64,000 nucleotides of DNA. Source: Paenibacillus pabuli. Its GTDB lineage: Bacteria; Bacillota; Bacilli; Paenibacillales; Paenibacillaceae. The notes below the pieces were generated by a model. The model worked only from the letters and a program-made list of their open reading frames with translations, was not told where the DNA came from and made no database searches. The stretch spans positions 3,162,001 to 3,226,000 of the forward strand of contig NZ_JBDOIO010000003.1 of assembly GCF_039831995.1 (NCBI RefSeq), in the 5' to 3' direction. Position 1 is the stretch's first letter, and every line of letters begins with the position of its first letter. Position numbers and translations under genes: made by a program. Below are positions 61,801 to 64,000 of the stretch, one piece after another.

Positions 61801-64000
61801 CCCCGGATTCCCGAACTCTCCCGCTCCGGATGAGAAGAGAATGATAAAGTCGAGATTCATCCCACTTGTGAACGTATCGAGGTGGAGTAATCCGGTTACT
61901 TTCGGTCCTAACACTTCTGCGAACTCTTCTTCCGATTTATGAATGATTAATTGGTCCCGGATGATACCGGCGCTGTGAAAGATGCCGTTTAACCTGCCAT
62001 AGTCCTCCACAATTTCGTCTATCAAGGTCTGAACTTGATCTCTGTCCGTTATGTCGACTCGCTTGTACTGTACGTTTGCCCCTCTTTCCTTCAAGGCGTA
62101 CAACTGGGCTTCTTTCTCTTCAGACAGCGCTGAGCGTCCCGTCAAGATCAGCTTTACGTCTTTAATCGTTCGGCTCATCTCTTCGGCGAAAATCAACCCT
62201 AGTCCTCCGGCCCCACCGGTCAGCAAATAGACGCCGCCTTCCTTCCACGGCTGCTCATCTTTCTCATTTCTATCGGACAAACCCGACTCTTCAAAACTCT
62301 TCGTATATCTCGCACCGGCTTCATACTTAACCTCTCGGTCTTTCGGGCTGTGGCTGTCCGCTTCCAGCGTCACTGTAATCTCTTCTACCATGCTGCCAGC
62401 AGGCAGTTGAATAATCTGGAACATTAGTTTCGGATTTTCGAGCTGAGCTGTCTTGAGCAGTCCACCCAATCCCCGGAACAGCTCTCGATCATCGCCTGTA
62501 AAGACGACGAGCTGAATGAGAACATGACCTTTCGGCTTGCTCGACAGTATGTTTTGAAGCGCTCCGAATAATTGAACAGCATATTGCTCGAATCTGACAT
62601 GCAGATCGCGTGCCTCGCTTCGGAATATTGTACAGCTCACTCCTTTGATCTGGGACTCGATCGCTTCGGAGGATATCGTTTGGTCCGCTTCACAAAGGAA
62701 GATATTGCGCAGCACATACTCAGGTGTTTCTGCTTGAAGAATAACTGACTTCTCCCATACGGGATGGAGCATCATTGATCCGATAACAGTCTTACTATCG
62801 TCAACGGCTTCCAAGGCTCTAAATCTGAAATTTTTCAGTCTCACCCGGATATTTCCGTTTTCATCGCATAAATCGATGTGGACGTTACGAACGTTAGTAT
62901 CGAAATGATTGCTTTCACTCGTGCGCACGATCACCCACATGCTCTCCGTGCAACAGCCCGTCAGCTCCAGCTCTTCCAGGCTGACAGGCAGCCACAGTTG
63001 TGACATCGCTTGGGCTTTTGTCTCACCGTGACTGATCGATAAACCGATCATTGCTTGAATTGCCGAATTCAGCATAGTCGGATGAAGAATATAGGATTCT
63101 GACTCTTCTCTTAACGATTCAGGTAGGACAAGCTTAGCCAAAACACTGCCATTTCCAATGTACAGATGATCAATCCCTTGGAAGCCGCTTCCACATTCGA
63201 TTCCGATGGCGTTTAATTTGCTATAGCATTGGCTTCCACTGAGAACCGTACCACTACATTCAGCTTGAATCCTGTGAAGATCCACACGCTCAGGCTGTGA
63301 GATTTTCTTCCTCGGGACCAGTTCCGCCCGTCCTTGGCCATGTACGATTTCATCTTGATCCGTCAACCCAGCGCTATAGATTTCATAGCCTATCTCATCT
63401 TTTTCCACTCGATAAATATCGATATGCAGCTCTCTGCTGCGCTCCTTCGCCGTGAAAGGACTTGACCACGCTATATTTTTCAAGATGATCGTATATTCTT
63501 CTGCCCGTGGTACGGATTCATGAATGGCTGCCCGGATCATCTCCAGGTACGCTATTTCTGGTAACCGTTTTTCTCCCAGGATTGCATAGTCGTTCAGGAA
63601 AAATTCATTCCCGGTCCATATGCTACTGAATTTTTGTCCATCAAAATTTGATGTATTCCGATGGAGCATCGGGTGCAAATAGCCTGCCTTAACGTTAACC
63701 GAAGCATCTGATTCCAATTCCGGAAGCCAGTACCGCTCCCGCGTAAAAGGATACGTTGGCAAACTGATTCGCTTCATCTTGCGATGAATGTGAAGCTTCT
63801 CCCAATCCACGTCTATACCCGTGATCCATAATTCCAATAACGTCGAATACTTCTTCCGCTCCACTAATAGTTGAATCACATTTTGAAATTCCTCATTCGA
63901 TTTAAACAAGGTGAGCATATTTCTTTGCTTCTTGCCATTGCCTCTGTAAAGATTGGTGATGTCATGCTTCCCGAGCACGTATTTCTCCAGCTTTTCGGTT
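58819..64000 (-). CDS. Trans-AT polyketide synthase, protein A (partial, N-terminus off right edge): [KS]-DH*-KR-ACP-KS0-ACP
   Basis: The frame is open to the window edge and begins inside a post-KS linker (ISLPTYPFTRERYW), so a KS and the true start lie outside. Counting from 63978, a DH-like domain at about 100-390 has Tyr for the catalytic His (NDYAILGEKRLPE) and Asn for the catalytic Asp (LHPTMLNSAIQ), so it should be inactive. The KR core at about 580-770 has TGGAGGLG and Tyr in ADYAAANAF; IRD at the LDD position suggests B type. An ACP (TYGVDSVKL) is near 880. A KS at about 985-1410 has DTMCSSS, but EAAASGA replaces EAHGTGT, which marks a non-elongating KS0. The last ACP is near 1680 (ELGLDSILV). 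The 3' end overlaps the gene for protein B and carries its ribosome binding site. Confidence 0.92.
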   Translation of the reverse strand, partial: TEKLEKYVLGKHDITNLYRGNGKKQRNMLTLFKSNEEFQNVIQLLVERKKYSTLLELWITGIDVDWEKLHIHRKMKRISLPTYPFTRERYWLPELESDASVNVKAGYLHPMLHRNTSNFDGQKFSSIWTGNEFFLNDYAILGEKRLPEIAYLEMIRAAIHESVPRAEEYTIILKNIAWSSPFTAKERSRELHIDIYRVEKDEIGYEIYSAGLTDQDEIVHGQGRAELVPRKKISQPERVDLHRIQAECSGTVLSGSQCYSKLNAIGIECGSGFQGIDHLYIGNGSVLAKLVLPESLREESESYILHPTMLNSAIQAMIGLSISHGETKAQAMSQLWLPVSLEELELTGCCTESMWVIVRTSESNHFDTNVRNVHIDLCDENGNIRVRLKNFRFRALEAVDDSKTVIGSMMLHPVWEKSVILQAETPEYVLRNIFLCEADQTISSEAIESQIKGVSCTIFRSEARDLHVRFEQYAVQLFGALQNILSSKPKGHVLIQLVVFTGDDRELFRGLGGLLKTAQLENPKLMFQIIQLPAGSMVEEITVTLEADSHSPKDREVKYEAGARYTKSFEESGLSDRNEKDEQPWKEGGVYLLTGGAGGLGLIFAEEMSRTIKDVKLILTGRSALSEEKEAQLYALKERGANVQYKRVDITDRDQVQTLIDEIVEDYGRLNGIFHSAGIIRDQLIIHKSEEEFAEVLGPKVTGLLHLDTFTSGMNLDFIILFSSGAGEFGNPGQADYAAANAFMDGYASYRNTLVAKGERQGKTISINWPLWEQGGMHVDKEIEKIMFDNLGMVPMKSETGINALYQALDQNQDQVLVMEGDTDKIRVKILLAELADNTEQPQKQVREVNFDRLKEQAIHKLTVLFGESIKLHSDQINVQEPFETYGVDSVKLTLLNKKLTDHFKDASSTIFFEYRNIEALSTYLASEYPYECTQWIGDDISDEDASRPQRLMSKNPFEESHVFPTLLPNRSRRGAKKKNRYDAGSGSQEEEQIAVIGVSGRFPMARNIHEFWDNLKSGTNCITELSEERWSLGGFFNPNREEALSKQQSFSKWGGFLEGYADFDPLFFNISPAEAQRMDPQERLFLEQCWKAVEDAGYVPSKMDESIRNQIGVFGGVTKTGFNLWNETSNQFYNTSFASMVNRLSYVMDFHGPSVPVDTMCSSSLTALHQACESIRHGETSMAVVGAVNLYAHPSNYTSLAQGGLLSDRSSSTVFGKGGNGFIPSEGVGAVVLKKLSDAERDNDHIWAVIKGSAVSHSGRTNGYNVPDPVKQSAVIQKALDAAGIDPRSIRHIEAAASGAEMVDAIEMSAITKVFGKSRDGENNFYTLGSIKASLGHGESVSGMAQFIKALLQLKHKLICPTRLPEQLNPSINFDALPFTVETKLAEWPEMELDGERSPRRIGINSFGAGGVYSHVIVEEYESPTDNAYVSTDETPSLFVFSAKTSHTLRSYVEIWKAYLEKHPGLDLRRLAYVLQLRREPMKRRFAVVAHSAGELITSMEKFLIEESDHRTEFASLEPIHDDRIEQLIVQKNWSALAQLWLNGVSIPWGELYSDYAPQHMPELPTYPFKAKRFWPNEIEQRHPGEIETENQPFISLDDILSVSVQPEKTLAPPIAEPETESGFIPVVIEEDAESLYGIMEIEQRIKDILFDLLYLDDLDEFDVEANFMELGLDSILVGKFIHTLNSQLGLSLNDTIIFDYSTTSKLADYMATHLKPRRLNESYA

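Noticed and set aside
1..64000. tRNA, rRNA, insertion sequence, prophage or integration-site signals
   Set aside because: No transposase, integrase, terminal inverted repeats with target duplications, or cloverleaf/rRNA sequences were seen on reading either strand.

Overview
The window looks like a chromosomal segment of a Paenibacillus-type endospore former (Bacillota, roughly half GC). The grounds are spore coat genes (CotH kinase, CotB-like proteins), a tricistronic GerA-type germination operon, LplB/LplC-style sugar transporters run by a YesM/YesN-like two-component pair, and AGGAGG-type ribosome binding sites with occasional GTG or TTG starts. No rRNA, tRNA, insertion sequence, phage gene or CRISPR array was found.

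Layout. (1) 1-6.7 kb, minus strand: sensor kinase and AraC-type response regulator, then two ABC permeases and a solute-binding lipoprotein that runs off the left edge. (2) 6.8-11.2 kb: a spore coat block with a CotH-type kinase divergent from a CotB-like protein with a Gly/Asn/Gln/Ser repeat tail, a 45-residue membrane peptide, an ArsB/NhaD-like permease and a second CotB-repeat protein. (3) 11.3-14.4 kb: a lipoprotein of unknown function, a NERD-domain protein and a 3-hydroxyisobutyrate dehydrogenase-family enzyme, two of them followed by clear intrinsic terminators. (4) 14.5-24.5 kb, minus strand: an apparent glycan-uptake operon with two paralogous GHL6-like hydrolase-fold proteins around two permeases and a binding protein, plus a membrane-bound AraC regulator. 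(5) 24.7-28.5 kb: ger operon in the order B-A-C. (6) 28.6-33.6 kb: small membrane proteins and lipoproteins of unknown function, and galactokinase.

(7) 33.8-64 kb, all minus strand: a trans-acyltransferase polyketide/nonribosomal peptide cluster that continues past the right edge. Reading from the right, the assembly proteins are: protein A (partial) inactive DH-KR-ACP-KS0-ACP; protein B GNAT-ACP-thioesterase-KS-KR-ACP-KS-ACP; protein C C-A(glycine code)-PCP-KS-DH-KR; protein D end-of-KR-ACP-KS-ACP-TE. None has an AT domain. One discrete malonyltransferase (34.6-35.8 kb) would supply all modules. A UvrA-like ATPase, a beta-lactamase-fold protein lacking its catalytic lysine, and a PksB/BaeB-like metallo-hydrolase accompany it.

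The most notable points are a thioesterase embedded between a GNAT-type loading ACP and the next KS (two assembly lines may meet in one polypeptide), a KR cut between two genes at an imperfect 7-bp tandem duplication, a KS0 and a dead DH in protein A, and the UvrA-like protein as a possible self-resistance factor. I could not match the domain order to a compound I know. Functions are family-level inferences from reading the sequence; no database search was run.
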